Shown piece by piece: positions 33,300-42,214 of a stretch of 64,000 nucleotides of DNA (positions within the stretch are counted from its first letter, which is position 1; each line of letters opens with the position of its first letter). This stretch comes from Microbacterium galbinum (GTDB lineage Bacteria; Actinomycetota; Actinomycetes; Actinomycetales; Microbacteriaceae). The position numbers and the translations under genes are program-made. Under the pieces are notes generated by a model that ran no database searches, was not told where the DNA came from, and saw nothing but the letters and a program-made list of their open reading frames with translations. The stretch spans positions 897,630 through 961,629 of the forward strand of contig NZ_CP078077.1 of NCBI RefSeq assembly GCF_023101185.1. Reading direction: 5' to 3'.

Positions 33300-34622
33300 T
33301 CAGGGACGAGCGGATGCCGCGGCGGCGGCCGCGAGGGGCAGCGCCGCCTCGATGCGCAGCAGTTCTTCGTCGCCGTGGGCGGCCGTGAGGAACCACGCCT
33401 CGAACACGCTCGGCGGCAGGGCGATCCCCTGCTCCCGCAGCGAGTGGAAGAACGGAGCGTAGCGGAACGTCTCCTGCGCCTGGGCCTCGGCGTAGTCGCG
33501 CGGGGCGGAGGGGCGGAACGACGCGTTGAAGAGGTTTCCCGCCTTCGCCACCGCGTGCTCGACACCGGCATCCGTGAGCGCCGCGTCGAGCGCACGCGAG
33601 AGCCGGTCGGCCGCCGCGTCGATGGTCGCGTAGACCTCGGGCGTCGCGAGGCGCAGCGTGGCGAGGCCCGCCGCGACCGAGAGCGGGTTCCCGGAGAGCG
33701 TGCCCGCCTGGTAGACCGGCCCCAGCGGGGCCAGGAGGTCCATCACATCGGCCCGTCCACCGAGGGCGGCCAGCGGCATCCCCCCGCCGACGACCTTGCC
33801 GAAGGTGACGATGTCGGGGAGGTAGTCCTCGCCCTCCGCGGCCTGCAGGCCCCAGAACCCGGCCGGGTGCACGCGGAACCCGGTGAGCACCTCGTCGAGG
33901 ATCATCAGCGCGCCGTGCGTGTGGGCCGTGTCGGCGATGAGGCGGTTGAACCCGGGGAGCGGGGCGACGACGCCCATGTTCGCCGCGGATGCCTCGACGA
34001 TGACCGCCGCGATGCGCGGGCCGTGCTCGGCGAACACGGCCGCCAGCGCCTCGGGGTCGTTGTAGTCGATCACGAGCGTCTGCGCGGCGATCGGCGCGGG
34101 CACGCCTGCGGATCCCGGCAGCGCAAGCGTCGCGACGCCCGAGCCCGCCGCGGCGAGCAGCCCGTCGGAGTGGCCGTGGTAGTGACCGGCGAACTTCACG
34201 AGCAGGTCGCGACCGGTCGCGCCGCGGGCCAGGCGGATCGCCGTCATGGTCGCCTCGGTGCCCGTCGACACCAGGCGCACGCGCTCGATCGGACGGATCT
34301 CGCCGAACCGCACGCGGTCGGCGATCAGTGCCGCGAGCTCGACCTCGCCCTCGGTGGGCGCGCCGAACGACAGGCCGCGGGTCGCGGCCTCCTGCACCGC
34401 CTGGACGACCTCCGGATGCGCGTGGCCGAGCAGCGCCGGGCCCCACGAGGCCACGAGGTCGATGTAGGTCGCGCCCGCGGCATCCGTCACCGTCGCACCC
34501 TGCGCGGAGGCGAGGAACCGCGGCGTGCCCCCGACCGACCCGTAGGCGCGGACGGGAGAGTTCACGCCGCCGGGGATCACCGCGCGGGCGGCGGAGAAGA
34601 GATCATCGTTGCGATCGGACAT
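33300..34622 (-). CDS. hemL: Glutamate-1-semialdehyde 2,1-aminomutase HemL
   Basis: A 440-residue PLP enzyme converting glutamate-1-semialdehyde to 5-aminolevulinate, the second committed step of the C5 tetrapyrrole route. [17 protein letters not shown] is the N-terminal signature. [15 protein letters not shown] binds PLP phosphate; [16 protein letters not shown] Asp ([12 protein letters not shown]) contacts the ring; [11 protein letters not shown] holds the PLP lysine. GAGGAAG precedes the ATG. It is the last gene of the hemC-D-B-L run, with glutamyl-tRNA reductase 8 kb away on the opposite strand. Confidence 0.96.
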   Translation of the reverse strand: MSDRNDDLFSAARAVIPGGVNSPVRAYGSVGGTPRFLASAQGATVTDAAGATYIDLVASWGPALLGHAHPEVVQAVQEAATRGLSFGAPTEGEVELAALIADRVRFGEIRPIERVRLVSTGTEATMTAIRLARGATGRDLLVKFAGHYHGHSDGLLAAAGSGVATLALPGSAGVPAPIAAQTLVIDYNDPEALAAVFAEHGPRIAAVIVEASAANMGVVAPLPGFNRLIADTAHTHGALMILDEVLTGFRVHPAGFWGLQAAEGEDYLPDIVTFGKVVGGGMPLAALGGRADVMDLLAPLGPVYQAGTLSGNPLSVAAGLATLRLATPEVYATIDAAADRLSRALDAALTDAGVEHAVAKAGNLFNASFRPSAPRDYAEAQAQETFRYAPFFHSLREQGIALPPSVFEAWFLTAAHGDEELLRIEAALPLAAAAAASARP

Positions 34623-34654
34623 GGTGCTTCCTCTCGAAGTGCGGCGGCGACCGA

Positions 34655-35632
34655 TCAGTCGCGCAGCCAGCGGGCGGCCTCGGTCGCCCAGTACGTCAGA
34701 ACCGCGTCGGCACCGGCGCGCCGGATCGACAGCAGCGACTCGAGGATCGCCGCACGGCGGCCGATCCATCCGTTCGCGGCGGCGGCCTCGATCATCGCGT
34801 ACTCGCCGGACACCTGGTATGCCCACACCGGAATATGCACGGTGTCTCGCACCTCGCGCAGTACGTCGAGGAAGGCCATCGCCGGCTTGACCATGACGAT
34901 GTCGGCGCCCTCCTGCTCGTCGACCACGGCCTCGCGCACGCCCTCGCGACGGTTGCCGGGGTCGAGCTGGTAGGTGCGGCGGTCACCGGTGAGCTGCGAG
35001 TCGACCGCCTCGCGGAAGGGGCCGTAGAACGCGCTCGCGTACTTCGCCGCGTACGACATCAGGATCGTGCGCGTGAACCCCTCGGCGTCGAGCGCCCGGC
35101 GGATGGCGGCGACCTGGCCGTCCATCATGCCCGAGAGCCCGAGCAGCTGCGAACCGGCCCGCGCCTGGGCGAGAGCCATCGAGGTGTAGCGCTCGAGGGT
35201 CGCGTCGTTGTCGACGGAACCGTCGGCGGCCAGCACGCCGCAGTGTCCGTGATCGGTGAACTCGTCGAGGCACAGGTCGGTCTGCACGACGAGGGCGTCG
35301 CCCACCTCGGCTGCCAGCGCCTCGGTCGCGAGATTGAGGATGCCGTGGGGAGCGTCTGCGCCGGAGCCGCGGGCATCGCGCACCGCAGGAACGCCGAAGA
35401 GCATAACTCCGCCGACGCCGGCCTCGGCCGCCTCGACCGCCGCGGCGCGAAGCGAGTCCATCGAGTGCTGGACGACACCGGACATCGATCCGATCGGCGC
35501 GGGGTCAGTGAGCCCTTCGCGCACGAACATCGGCAGCACGAGCTGCTGCGGCTGGAGGCTGGTCTCGCGCACGAGCTGGCGGACGGCCGGCGACTGGCGC
35601 AGTCGACGCAGGCGCACCTCGGGGAAGCTCAC
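34655..35632 (-). CDS. hemB: Porphobilinogen synthase HemB
   Basis: A 325-residue enzyme condensing two 5-aminolevulinates to porphobilinogen. The Schiff-base lysines sit in [17 protein letters not shown] and [11 protein letters not shown]. The metal-binding region reads [14 protein letters not shown]; the middle Cys of the zinc site is Asp, the pattern of Mg/K-dependent rather than Zn-dependent enzymes. It starts at GTG 35632, overlapping the hemD stop (GTGA). The 32-bp gap to hemL contains a ribosome site. Confidence 0.96.
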   Translation of the reverse strand: MSFPEVRLRRLRQSPAVRQLVRETSLQPQQLVLPMFVREGLTDPAPIGSMSGVVQHSMDSLRAAAVEAAEAGVGGVMLFGVPAVRDARGSGADAPHGILNLATEALAAEVGDALVVQTDLCLDEFTDHGHCGVLAADGSVDNDATLERYTSMALAQARAGSQLLGLSGMMDGQVAAIRRALDAEGFTRTILMSYAAKYASAFYGPFREAVDSQLTGDRRTYQLDPGNRREGVREAVVDEQEGADIVMVKPAMAFLDVLREVRDTVHIPVWAYQVSGEYAMIEAAAANGWIGRRAAILESLLSIRRAGADAVLTYWATEAARWLRD

Positions 35633-36429
35633 GGCGTGAACTCGTCGGCCGAGTGCGGGAGGGTGAAGTGCGAGACCGCGTCGATGAGCGCGTCGACCGT
35701 CTGGCGATCCGCGACCACCGAGACCGACAGTCCGGCGTTGCGGGCATCGCGCGCCGTGCGCGGACCGATCGCCGCGAGCAGCGTGTCATCGGGGATCTCG
35801 GGGAACTGCTCGCGCACCTGCTCGGCGACCGAACCGCTCGTGATGAGGATCGCGTTGATGCGGCCGTTCTCGACGTCGCGTTTGATGCGATCCGTCACCG
35901 GTACGCCGACCGTGCGGTACGCCACCACGCTGTCGACGTCGTGGCCCGCCTCGGTGAGCAGCACGCTCAGCACCGGCTTCGCGATCTCGCTGCGGAGAGC
36001 GAGGATGCGGCGCGGTGCGGTCTCGAGCGAGATCATCTGCTGCGCCATGCCCTCGGCGGAGTTGTCCTGCGTGGGCACCAGCGCGACCTCGTACCCGACG
36101 GCCTGCAGCGCCGCCGCGGTGGTCTCGCCGACCGCCGCGATGCGCGTCGTGGTCGGCACCACCGCACGGTGCGCGAAGAGCACGTCGACCGTGGTCGCGC
36201 TCGTCACCGTGAGCCAGTCGTAGGCGCCGGCGGCGAGCTGCTCCAGGGCGACGTCGAGGGCCGCCTGGTCGGTCGTGGGGGCGAAGTTGATGAGGGGCGC
36301 GACGACGGGGACCGCTCCCTGCAGGCGCAGGCTCGCGGCGACGCCGTCGCCCCACGGGCCTCCGCGGGGGACGAGGATCCGCCAGCCGTCTAGAGGCTTG
36401 TCGTGCTTCGATTCGGGTGTCGTGGTCAT
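35629..36429 (-). CDS. hemD: Uroporphyrinogen-III synthase HemD
   Basis: A 266-residue two-domain protein that cyclises hydroxymethylbilane with inversion of ring D. Sequence conservation in this family is low. DGWRILVPRGGPWGDGVAASLRLQGAVPVVAPLINF at the N-terminus, LTVTSATTVDVLF and ILITSGSVAEQVREQF are the recognisable segments; position between hemC and hemB makes the call firm. It starts at ATG 36429, overlapping hemC by one base (TGATG) and hemB by 4 bp. The start of the protein has a charged STPESKHDK leader. Confidence 0.9.
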   Translation of the reverse strand: MTTTPESKHDKPLDGWRILVPRGGPWGDGVAASLRLQGAVPVVAPLINFAPTTDQAALDVALEQLAAGAYDWLTVTSATTVDVLFAHRAVVPTTTRIAAVGETTAAALQAVGYEVALVPTQDNSAEGMAQQMISLETAPRRILALRSEIAKPVLSVLLTEAGHDVDSVVAYRTVGVPVTDRIKRDVENGRINAILITSGSVAEQVREQFPEIPDDTLLAAIGPRTARDARNAGLSVSVVADRQTVDALIDAVSHFTLPHSADEFTP

Positions 36430-37421
36430 CAGGATTGCTCTCGGGGGACGAGTTCGGCCGCCCCTTGTTCGAGCAGCCGACGGGCGACAGCCAATCCCAG
36501 CGATCGAACGGCCTGGATCGGATCTGCACCATCGGCAGCATCCGCATCATTGCCACTGCCGTTCCGTTGAATATACCCCTCGTTCAGGGGTTCGGTGACG
36601 TCGAGCCCGATCCGGCGACCGCCATCGGCCGCGTACACGACCGTCCTGACGCGGATCTCGTCGCCTTCGACGACCGCATGCGCGGCCATGGGGGCTTGAC
36701 ATCCGGCGTCCAGACCCTCGAGGATCGCGCGCTCCAGCGTGATCGCGAGGCGGGTGGGCGCATCGTCGAGGACGGCGAGCGCCTCACGCAGCTCGGCCGG
36801 GGCATCCGTCGTCGTCTCCACGGCCAGGGCTCCCTGGCCGGGCGCGGTCGGCCACTCGCTCAGCCCCAGCTCCTCCCGGTGCAGCGGTGAGTCGGTGCCG
36901 AGCCGCGAGAGCCCCGCGGCCGCGAGGATGACGGCATCCAGCTCGCCGGATGCGACGCGCGCGAGACGCGAGTCGACGTTGCCGCGCAGGTCGACGACCG
37001 TCGAGTGCGGGGCCCGGCGACGCACCTGGGCGATGCGGCGGGGCGACCCCGTGCCGACCGTGCTGCCGGCGCGCAGCTCGTGTAGCGGAGTACCGCCGCG
37101 AGTGATGGCGACATCGCGCGCATCCTCGCGGACGGGCGTCGCCGCGATGACGAGGCCCTCGGGGACCGCGGTGGGGAGGTCCTTGAGCGAGTGCACGAGG
37201 AAGTCGCACTCCCCCGCGAGCAGCGCCTCGCGCAGACGCGTGGCGAAGATGCCCTGCCCGCCGATCTCCGACAACGAGGCGCGATTGGTGTCGCCCTCGG
37301 ACGTGATCGGGACGAGCACGACGGGGCGTCCGACGACCTTCTCGAGGGCGGCGGCGACGTGACCGGACTGGGCCTGCGCGAGAGCGCTGCGGCGAGTACC
37401 GAGGCGGATCGGGGAGCTCAC
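36429..37421 (-). CDS. hemC: Hydroxymethylbilane synthase HemC
   Basis: A 330-residue porphobilinogen deaminase polymerising four porphobilinogens. The cofactor-attaching Cys is in LEGLDAGCQAPMAAHA. IRLGTRRSALAQAQSGHVAAAL opens the protein; HSLKDLPTAVPEGL, PRRIAQVRRRAP and LRGNVDSRLARVASGE line the active site. It starts at GTG 37421, 7 bp after the hemQ stop. The C-terminal third is slightly longer than E. coli HemC with an Asn/Asp-rich insert (NGSGNDADAADGAD). Confidence 0.96.
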   Translation of the reverse strand: MSSPIRLGTRRSALAQAQSGHVAAALEKVVGRPVVLVPITSEGDTNRASLSEIGGQGIFATRLREALLAGECDFLVHSLKDLPTAVPEGLVIAATPVREDARDVAITRGGTPLHELRAGSTVGTGSPRRIAQVRRRAPHSTVVDLRGNVDSRLARVASGELDAVILAAAGLSRLGTDSPLHREELGLSEWPTAPGQGALAVETTTDAPAELREALAVLDDAPTRLAITLERAILEGLDAGCQAPMAAHAVVEGDEIRVRTVVYAADGGRRIGLDVTEPLNEGYIQRNGSGNDADAADGADPIQAVRSLGLAVARRLLEQGAAELVPREQS

Positions 37422-37428
37422 GGCGGGC

Positions 37429-38106
37429 CTACTGCAGCACGTCCGCGATCTCGTCGAAGCGGAGCCTGCGCCCCGTGTAGAAGGGCACCTCCTCCTTCAC
37501 GAACAGACGCGCCTCGGTGTAGCGGAGGTCGCGCATCATGTCGACGAGATCGGTGATGTCGTCGGCCTCCATCGGGAGGATCCACTCGTAGTCGCCGAGG
37601 GCGAACGCGGCGACGGTGTTCGCGACGACGCCGGTGAACGCGGCGCCCTTGCGGCCGTGGTCGGCGAGCATCGCGCGACGGTCGGCCTCGGGTGCCAGGT
37701 ACCACTCGGGCGTGCGCACGAACGGGTAGAGGCAGAGCCAGTCCTTGGGCTCGACCCCCCGGAGGAAGCCGGGCACGTGCGAGCGATTGAACTCGGCGTC
37801 GCGGTGCACGCCCATCACGTTCCAGACGGGCAGGAGCGAGCGCAGCAGCTCGGTGCGGCGCAGACGACGCAGCGCCTTCTGCAGTTCTTCGGCGGTGTCG
37901 CCGTGCAGCCACACCATGAGGTCGGCGTCGGCCTTGAGGCCCGAGACGTCGTAGAAGCCGCGGACCGTGACCCCGGAGTCCTCGACGTACGAGACGATCG
38001 TCTCGAGTTCGGTCGAGTCGGACTCGGTGACGGGCACATCGGGATTGCGTCGCCACACGGCCCAGAGGGTGAAGCCGGACGGGTTCTCTGCGCTCTCATC
38101 GGACAT
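37429..38106 (-). CDS. hemQ: Coproheme decarboxylase HemQ
   Basis: A 225-residue chlorite-dismutase-fold protein that oxidatively decarboxylates coproheme to heme b, the last step of the Gram-positive coproporphyrin-dependent route. LYPFVRTPEWYLAP contains the reactive Tyr of the family, and MLADHGRKGAAF the proximal heme His. DYEWILPMEADDITDLVDMMRDLRYTEARLF is the C-terminal signature. Its place directly before hemC supports haem biosynthesis, not chlorite removal. A CAGACT-N6-ATG arrangement precedes the start. Confidence 0.94.
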   Translation of the reverse strand: MSDESAENPSGFTLWAVWRRNPDVPVTESDSTELETIVSYVEDSGVTVRGFYDVSGLKADADLMVWLHGDTAEELQKALRRLRRTELLRSLLPVWNVMGVHRDAEFNRSHVPGFLRGVEPKDWLCLYPFVRTPEWYLAPEADRRAMLADHGRKGAAFTGVVANTVAAFALGDYEWILPMEADDITDLVDMMRDLRYTEARLFVKEEVPFYTGRRLRFDEIADVLQ

Positions 38107-38157
38107 GGTCCCAGTCTGCCCCTTTTGTCGGACGGCTGCGAATGCGGCCGAGCGTGC

Positions 38158-38198
38158 AAAAACGCGACGCCCCGGAAGCGGAGTTCCGGGGCGTCGCG
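38158..38198 (-). terminator. Rho-independent terminator before hemQ
   Basis: CGCGACGCCCCGGAA and TTCCGGGGCGTCGCG pair perfectly over 15 bp around a 6-nt loop. On the minus strand the hairpin is followed by TTTTT (38162-38158). It ends the three-gene envelope operon above it and separates it from hemQ-C-D-B-L. Confidence 0.92.
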
Positions 38199-38209
38199 AA
38201 AAGAAGTGG

Positions 38210-38479
38210 TCAGCGCGAGATCGCCCGGGCGATCACCCAGACGGCGCTGCCGACGACGGCCGCCGCGCCCACGGCGATCGCGATCGCGCCCGCGGGGTTG
38301 CGCTCGGAGAACAGTCGCAGACGCACGGCCGCGCGCTTAGATGCCTTGTCGAGACGACGCGGCACGTTGCCCTTGATCTCGATCGCGGCGAGCGCCGCCT
38401 TGAGCTCTGCCCGCGCCGAGGCGACGGGGTCGACGATGCCGCCGGGGACGGCGGTGATCGGCAGGTCAGAATTCGTCAT
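38210..38479 (-). CDS. DUF3618-like small membrane protein
   Basis: An 89-residue protein. Residues about 18-60 form a charged helix (DPVASARAELKAALAAIEIKG, RRLDKASKRAAVRLRLFSERNP) and residues about 63-86 one membrane helix (AGAIAIAVGAAAVVGSAVWVIARAI). The combination of a short amphipathic helix with a C-terminal anchor resembles DUF3618 proteins, which usually follow a holin-like and a YtxH-like gene, as here. It overlaps the preceding stop by 14 bp. Function is unknown; a role in cell-envelope stress or organisation is inference. Confidence 0.75.
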   Translation of the reverse strand: MTNSDLPITAVPGGIVDPVASARAELKAALAAIEIKGNVPRRLDKASKRAAVRLRLFSERNPAGAIAIAVGAAAVVGSAVWVIARAISR

Positions 38480-38876
38480 TGTCGCCGGCCTCCTTCACGA
38501 TGCGAACGTCTGTGGCGACGGCCTGCGCGGGGTTCTCCCGGCGCAGCACCTTGCGGAACTTGAGAAGACCGAGCAGCGCGAAGAACAGCACGGCCAGGAT
38601 CAGGATGCCGAAAACCGCCAGCGCCGAGAGCCACACGGGCCACCACGAGGCGATGCCCGCGATGGCGAAGACCAGCAGCACCGGGATCGCCCAGAACAGG
38701 AAGAACAGGGCGACGACGAACCAGACGGCGCCGAAGCCCGCGTCCTTCGCGGTGCGCGAGACCCACGCCTTGGCGGCGTTGATCTCGGCCTTGACGAGGT
38801 TCGAAACGAGTTCGGGGAGGTCGCCGATCAGCGACAGGAAGCTGTCATCGGCGCGGTCGCGATAGCCGCGGGGCAT
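38466..38876 (-). CDS. Phage holin-like / DUF1469 membrane protein
   Basis: A 136-residue protein with two membrane helices (VWFVVALFFLFWAIPVLLVFAIAGIA and WPVWLSALAVFGILILAVLFFALLGLL). They are preceded by an amphipathic helix, SLIGDLPELVSNLVKAEINAAKAWV, the usual signature of the actinobacterial holin superfamily III/DUF1469. Despite the name these are chromosomal housekeeping genes, not phage remnants; no phage genes surround it. It lies between the YtxH-like and the small anchor gene, all on the minus strand. Confidence 0.82.
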   Translation of the reverse strand: MPRGYRDRADDSFLSLIGDLPELVSNLVKAEINAAKAWVSRTAKDAGFGAVWFVVALFFLFWAIPVLLVFAIAGIASWWPVWLSALAVFGILILAVLFFALLGLLKFRKVLRRENPAQAVATDVRIVKEAGDNDEF

Positions 38877-38878
38877 GG

Positions 38879-39355
38879 TCAGTTCCCGGTCTTCTTCGCG
38901 GCGGGCTTGCGCGTCGCCGGCGTCTTGGCGGCGGGCTTGCGAGCGGCTCCGGTCGAGGCCGACGAGTTCGCGGAGGACGTCTTCGACGAAGAGGTCTTCG
39001 ACGTCGACGACTTCTTGGCCTCCTCGACGCGGTCCTTCACCTCTTCGGCGGCATCCTCGAGGTCTTCGGCGACGTCCTTGCCGGCGGCGATCACCGAGTC
39101 GAGCTTCTGCCCGGGCGTGCCGTCGCTGCCGACCGACTTCACGACCTTGACGGCGCCGTTCCAGAGGGCGCCCGGAACCGCGGCGGCCTTCTGGCCCACG
39201 AAGTCCTTGACCTGCTCCACGCGCTCCTGCACGGGGTCGAGATGCCAGACCTTGAGCCACTGCGTCTTGATCTGCTCGTAGCGCTCGCGTCCGGCGCGCG
39301 TTCCGAGGACGTATCCCACGCCGATTCCGACGACGAGTCCGATCTTCCCCTTCAT
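38879..39355 (-). CDS. YtxH-domain protein with Lys/Ala-rich tail
   Basis: A 158-residue protein opening with a short hydrophobic glycine-rich helix, GKIGLVVGIGVGYVLGTRAGRERYEQI, typical of YtxH-like proteins. A helical middle (about 40-110) follows, then a basic tail of Lys/Ala/Thr/Pro repeats (KPAAKTPATRKPAAKK) resembling histone-like tails. It is the first gene of a three-gene operon that ends in the terminator at 38158. The basic tail could bind nucleic acid or cell-wall polymers; no evidence separates these. Confidence 0.78.
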   Translation of the reverse strand: MKGKIGLVVGIGVGYVLGTRAGRERYEQIKTQWLKVWHLDPVQERVEQVKDFVGQKAAAVPGALWNGAVKVVKSVGSDGTPGQKLDSVIAAGKDVAEDLEDAAEEVKDRVEEAKKSSTSKTSSSKTSSANSSASTGAARKPAAKTPATRKPAAKKTGN

Positions 39356-39430
39356 GGGGTCTCCTCACGTTGTTCCGGTCGAGCCGCAGGCGTTCGATCC
39401 CCGTCGGCCAGGTACCCAGCGTAACCCCAT

Positions 39431-39446
39431 ATGCCGATTTCGGCAT
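39431..39446. promoter_or_regulatory. Short palindrome ATGCCGA-TT-TCGGCAT upstream of the envelope operon
   Basis: A perfect 7-bp inverted repeat with a 2-bp centre lies about 75 bp before the YtxH-like start and 33 bp after the hemG stop. It is too short for a convincing terminator and may be an operator for the three-gene operon; the binder is unknown. Confidence 0.4.
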
Positions 39447-39479
39447 TGAGAGGGCAGGGGGTTGACAGGCGCGAGGCGC

Positions 39480-40985
39480 TCACTCCCAGATCAGGGTGCG
39501 GCGCAGGCGGTCCGTTTCCTCGGTCGCATCGGGGATCACCTGCGCGAGACCCGTACCCGCGAGCCAGGCGCCGACCGCCGCGAGGCCAGGAACGGCCTGC
39601 ACGGCGGAGCGTGCCGCCGCACGACGTTCCGCCGATCCGATCACCGATGCCGGCTGCGCCTGCACGTAGCGCGCACGGTGCGCGGCCACCAGCGCGGACG
39701 GTGCCAGATCGACGCCCAGAAGAGCGGATGCCTCGCGCAGCGCGAGGTCCGCCGCAGCCCCGTCGTCGAGCCCTGCGGTGGCCGCCGGCTCGCCCTGCGC
39801 ACCGAACGACACCCGCACGACGTGACGACCACCGGCCGCCCGGCGCACCCACTCCCACTTCGCGGTGGAGTGCGTGAGCGCCTTGGCGACATGGCTGCCG
39901 GGCACCGTCAGCACGCCCGTACCGCGCGGCGCCGGATCGAGCGCCGGAGCGTCGAGGAGCAGGGTGACGATCTCGATCTCGGGTGCCGGTACGTCGTCGG
40001 TCGACATGAGTGCGGGCACGGCGTCAGCGAGCAGCGCACGCGCGGTGCGCTCGTCGACGGCGACGACGACGGCATCCGCCTGCCACTCCTCCGCGACCGC
40101 GACGACCTCGTCATCGGAGTCCGCTGCGTCTTCGGATGCCGGATCGACGGGCGTATCGGTGACGACGATCCAGCCGTCTCCGTCGCGGGCGATCGCGCGG
40201 ACGGGCGATGCCGTGCGCACCTCGACACGGAAGTTCTCGAGATCGGCGAGCAGGGCATCGACGAGGACGGTCATCCCGCCGTCGAGTCCCTCGACCGCGG
40301 CGCCCGGCTTCTTCGCGGCGGCGCGGGCCGCCCCTTCGTCGCGCAGCGCGGCCACTGCACCCGACAACGAACCGGTGCGCGTGAGCGCGGCGTTGAGCCC
40401 CGGTGCGGCGATCTCGACGTCGATATCGGAGGGTGAAGCGGAATACACCCCCGTTGTCACGGGAGCGACGAGGCGGTCGCGCACCTTGTCGCCCATGCGC
40501 GTCGAGACGAGCTTGCCGAGGCTGTGCTCGTGGCCGATGGTCAGCGGCGGACGCACCCGATCGAGGTACGCCCTCCAGGCGCCCGACCAGCCGATGATGC
40601 GGCGCACGTCGTCCTGGAACGGGTTGGCGGGGATGCCGAGCAGCCCGCCGACGGGGAGCGGTGCGGCGCCGATGCCCGGGACCCCGGCGAGCCAGGCTCC
40701 TCCGGGAGCGGGTGCGACGACGCGGTCGTCGATGCCGAGTTCGGCGAGGAGCGCACGCACGTGTCCGCCGCGGGTCGCGAAGCTCTCGGCCCCCGCGTCG
40801 AGGGCCACCCCGTCGAGCTCGGCCCGACGGATCGCGCCGCCCACGGCATCCGACGCCTCGAGCACCGTCACGCGCATGCCGACCTTGGCGCACTCACGGG
40901 CGGCGATGAGACCGCCGATCCCACCGCCGATCACGACGACGTGCTTCTCGGCGGCGCGGGCGGCGAGTTCGGAGGGCTCGGTCAT
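39480..40985 (-). CDS. hemG: Coproporphyrinogen III / protoporphyrinogen oxidase, HemY type
   Basis: A 501-residue FAD enzyme oxidising coproporphyrinogen III to coproporphyrin III in Gram-positives (CgoX/HemY). The FAD loop is VVVIGGGIGGLIAARECAK (residues about 16-34), then LEASDAVGGAIRR and DAGAESFATRGG. The C-terminal region has VIGSAERRAAARSAVQAVPGLAAVGAWLAGTGLAQVI, where the family places the second FAD-binding segment. A 40-residue acidic insert (ASEDAADSDDEVVAVAEEW) is unusual. ATG 40985 is preceded by GGATGGAAGG; ATG 40994 is an alternative. Confidence 0.92.
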   Translation of the reverse strand: MTEPSELAARAAEKHVVVIGGGIGGLIAARECAKVGMRVTVLEASDAVGGAIRRAELDGVALDAGAESFATRGGHVRALLAELGIDDRVVAPAPGGAWLAGVPGIGAAPLPVGGLLGIPANPFQDDVRRIIGWSGAWRAYLDRVRPPLTIGHEHSLGKLVSTRMGDKVRDRLVAPVTTGVYSASPSDIDVEIAAPGLNAALTRTGSLSGAVAALRDEGAARAAAKKPGAAVEGLDGGMTVLVDALLADLENFRVEVRTASPVRAIARDGDGWIVVTDTPVDPASEDAADSDDEVVAVAEEWQADAVVVAVDERTARALLADAVPALMSTDDVPAPEIEIVTLLLDAPALDPAPRGTGVLTVPGSHVAKALTHSTAKWEWVRRAAGGRHVVRVSFGAQGEPAATAGLDDGAAADLALREASALLGVDLAPSALVAAHRARYVQAQPASVIGSAERRAAARSAVQAVPGLAAVGAWLAGTGLAQVIPDATEETDRLRRTLIWE

Positions 40986-41034
40986 GCCTTCCATCCTCGC
41001 ATCGCCCCGCTCGGCGCTCACCGGGGATAACCCG

Positions 41035-41094
41035 GTGAGGGGTCACAACACGCCGCGCGCGAGACCGCCGGCGCGGCGTGTCGTGACCCCTCAC
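41035..41094. repeat. Dispersed palindrome, copy 3 (best conserved)
   Basis: The left arm (41035-41058) begins GTGAGGGGTCACAACACGCC and the right arm (41071-41094) is its inverted copy, 23 of 24 positions complementary around a 12-nt centre. It lies between hemE and hemG, 9 bp beyond the hemE stop. This copy gives the clearest consensus of the family. Confidence 0.9.
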
Positions 41095-41102
41095 GGCATC
41101 CG

Positions 41103-42131
41103 TCAGTCGCGCTGCGCGTGCACCAGCTCGACGATGCGCGTGAGCTGATCGGGGTCGGTCTCGGGCGGCACGCCGTGGCCGAGGTTGACGATGTGCGCCC
41201 GAGCGGCGCGGCCCCGCCGCAGCACGTCGAGCACGTGCGCCTCGAGCACCGGCCACGGGGCGGACAGCAGCGCAGGATCGATGTTGCCCTGCACCGTGGT
41301 GTCGGGGCCGAGGATCGCGGCCGCCTCGTCGAGCGGCTGCCGCCAGTCGACGCCCACACCATCGGCCGCACCGTCGAGACGCATGTCGGCGAGGAAGGGT
41401 CCGGTGCCGACGCCGAAGTGGATGGTCGGCAACCCGATGCCCTCGAGCGCGGTCTTCGAGTGCGGACGCACGAAGGTGCGGTAGTCGGCGGGGCTCAGGC
41501 CGCCCGCCCACGAGTCGAAGAGCTGCACGACGGATGCCCCGGCGTCGCGCTGCGCCGAGAGGAAGACCCGCGACACCTGCGCCAGCCATCCGGCGAGGCG
41601 GTTCCACGAGTCGGGGTCGGCGTGCATCATGGCCCGCGCACGCAGGTGCTCCTTCGACGGGCCGCCCTCGACGAGGTAGGCCGCGAGGGTGAAGGGCGCT
41701 CCGGCGAAGCCGATCAACGGGGTGTCGCCGAGTTCGGCGACGGTGAGGCGCACGGCCTCGGAGATCGCGGTCGAGTCGAGCGAGGCGGGATCGATCGCCG
41801 TGATGCGGTCGACGTCGGATGCCGTGCGCACCGGGCTCGCGAACACCGGACCGCGGCCAGGCTCGATCTCGACCTCGACTCCGGCCAGGCGCAGCGGGAT
41901 GACGATGTCGCTGAAGAAGACGGCCGCGTCGACCCCGTGGCGGCGCACCGGCTGCAGCGTGATCTCGGCGGCGAGGTCGGGGGTGAGGCAGGCGTCGAGC
42001 ATCCGCGTGCCCACCCGCAGCTCGCGGTACTCGGGCAGCGACCTGCCGGCCTGGCGCATGAACCACACGGGGGTCTGAGCGGGGCGTTCGCCCGCGAGGG
42101 CGCGCAGGAGCGGAGCGTCGGAGAGGGCCAT
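41103..42131 (-). CDS. hemE: Uroporphyrinogen decarboxylase HemE
   Basis: A 342-residue enzyme decarboxylating uroporphyrinogen III to coproporphyrinogen [19 protein letters not shown] near residue 22 is the first substrate-binding signature; [17 protein letters not shown] the second; [13 protein letters not shown] and the conserved Asp in [13 protein letters not shown] complete the site. It is divergent from hemA with 83 bp between starts; GAGGATGGAGGC precedes its ATG. It precedes hemG on the same strand, separated by the dispersed palindrome. Confidence 0.95.
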   Translation of the reverse strand: MALSDAPLLRALAGERPAQTPVWFMRQAGRSLPEYRELRVGTRMLDACLTPDLAAEITLQPVRRHGVDAAVFFSDIVIPLRLAGVEVEIEPGRGPVFASPVRTASDVDRITAIDPASLDSTAISEAVRLTVAELGDTPLIGFAGAPFTLAAYLVEGGPSKEHLRARAMMHADPDSWNRLAGWLAQVSRVFLSAQRDAGASVVQLFDSWAGGLSPADYRTFVRPHSKTALEGIGLPTIHFGVGTGPFLADMRLDGAADGVGVDWRQPLDEAAAILGPDTTVQGNIDPALLSAPWPVLEAHVLDVLRRGRAARAHIVNLGHGVPPETDPDQLTRIVELVHAQRD

Positions 42132-42202
42132 GCCTCCATCCTCGCATCCGCCCCCGATGCGGATGCTGTGGGCCCGGCGACCTCAGCGTCGGGAGCCTCC
42201 GG

Positions 42203-42208
42203 TACAAT
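42203..42208 (+). promoter_or_regulatory. -10 hexamer TACAAT of hemA, leaderless type
   Basis: TACAAT is one base from the TATAAT consensus and lies 6 bp before GTG 42215. The GAAGG between them is too close to the start to act as a ribosome site, so hemA is probably transcribed without a leader. Confidence 0.6.
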
Positions 42209-42214
42209 CGAAGG

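Noticed and set aside
37429..38106. Chlorite dismutase
   Set aside because: The fold is the same, but position between the haem genes and actinobacterial type identify coproheme decarboxylase HemQ.
38466..38876. Holin-like gene as evidence of a prophage
   Set aside because: No integrase, terminase, capsid or lysis genes nearby; DUF1469/holin-III proteins are common chromosomal genes in actinobacteria.
41035..41094. Dispersed palindrome as an attachment site or origin
   Set aside because: Three similar copies in gaps between ordinary genes, no integrase and no DnaA-box cluster.
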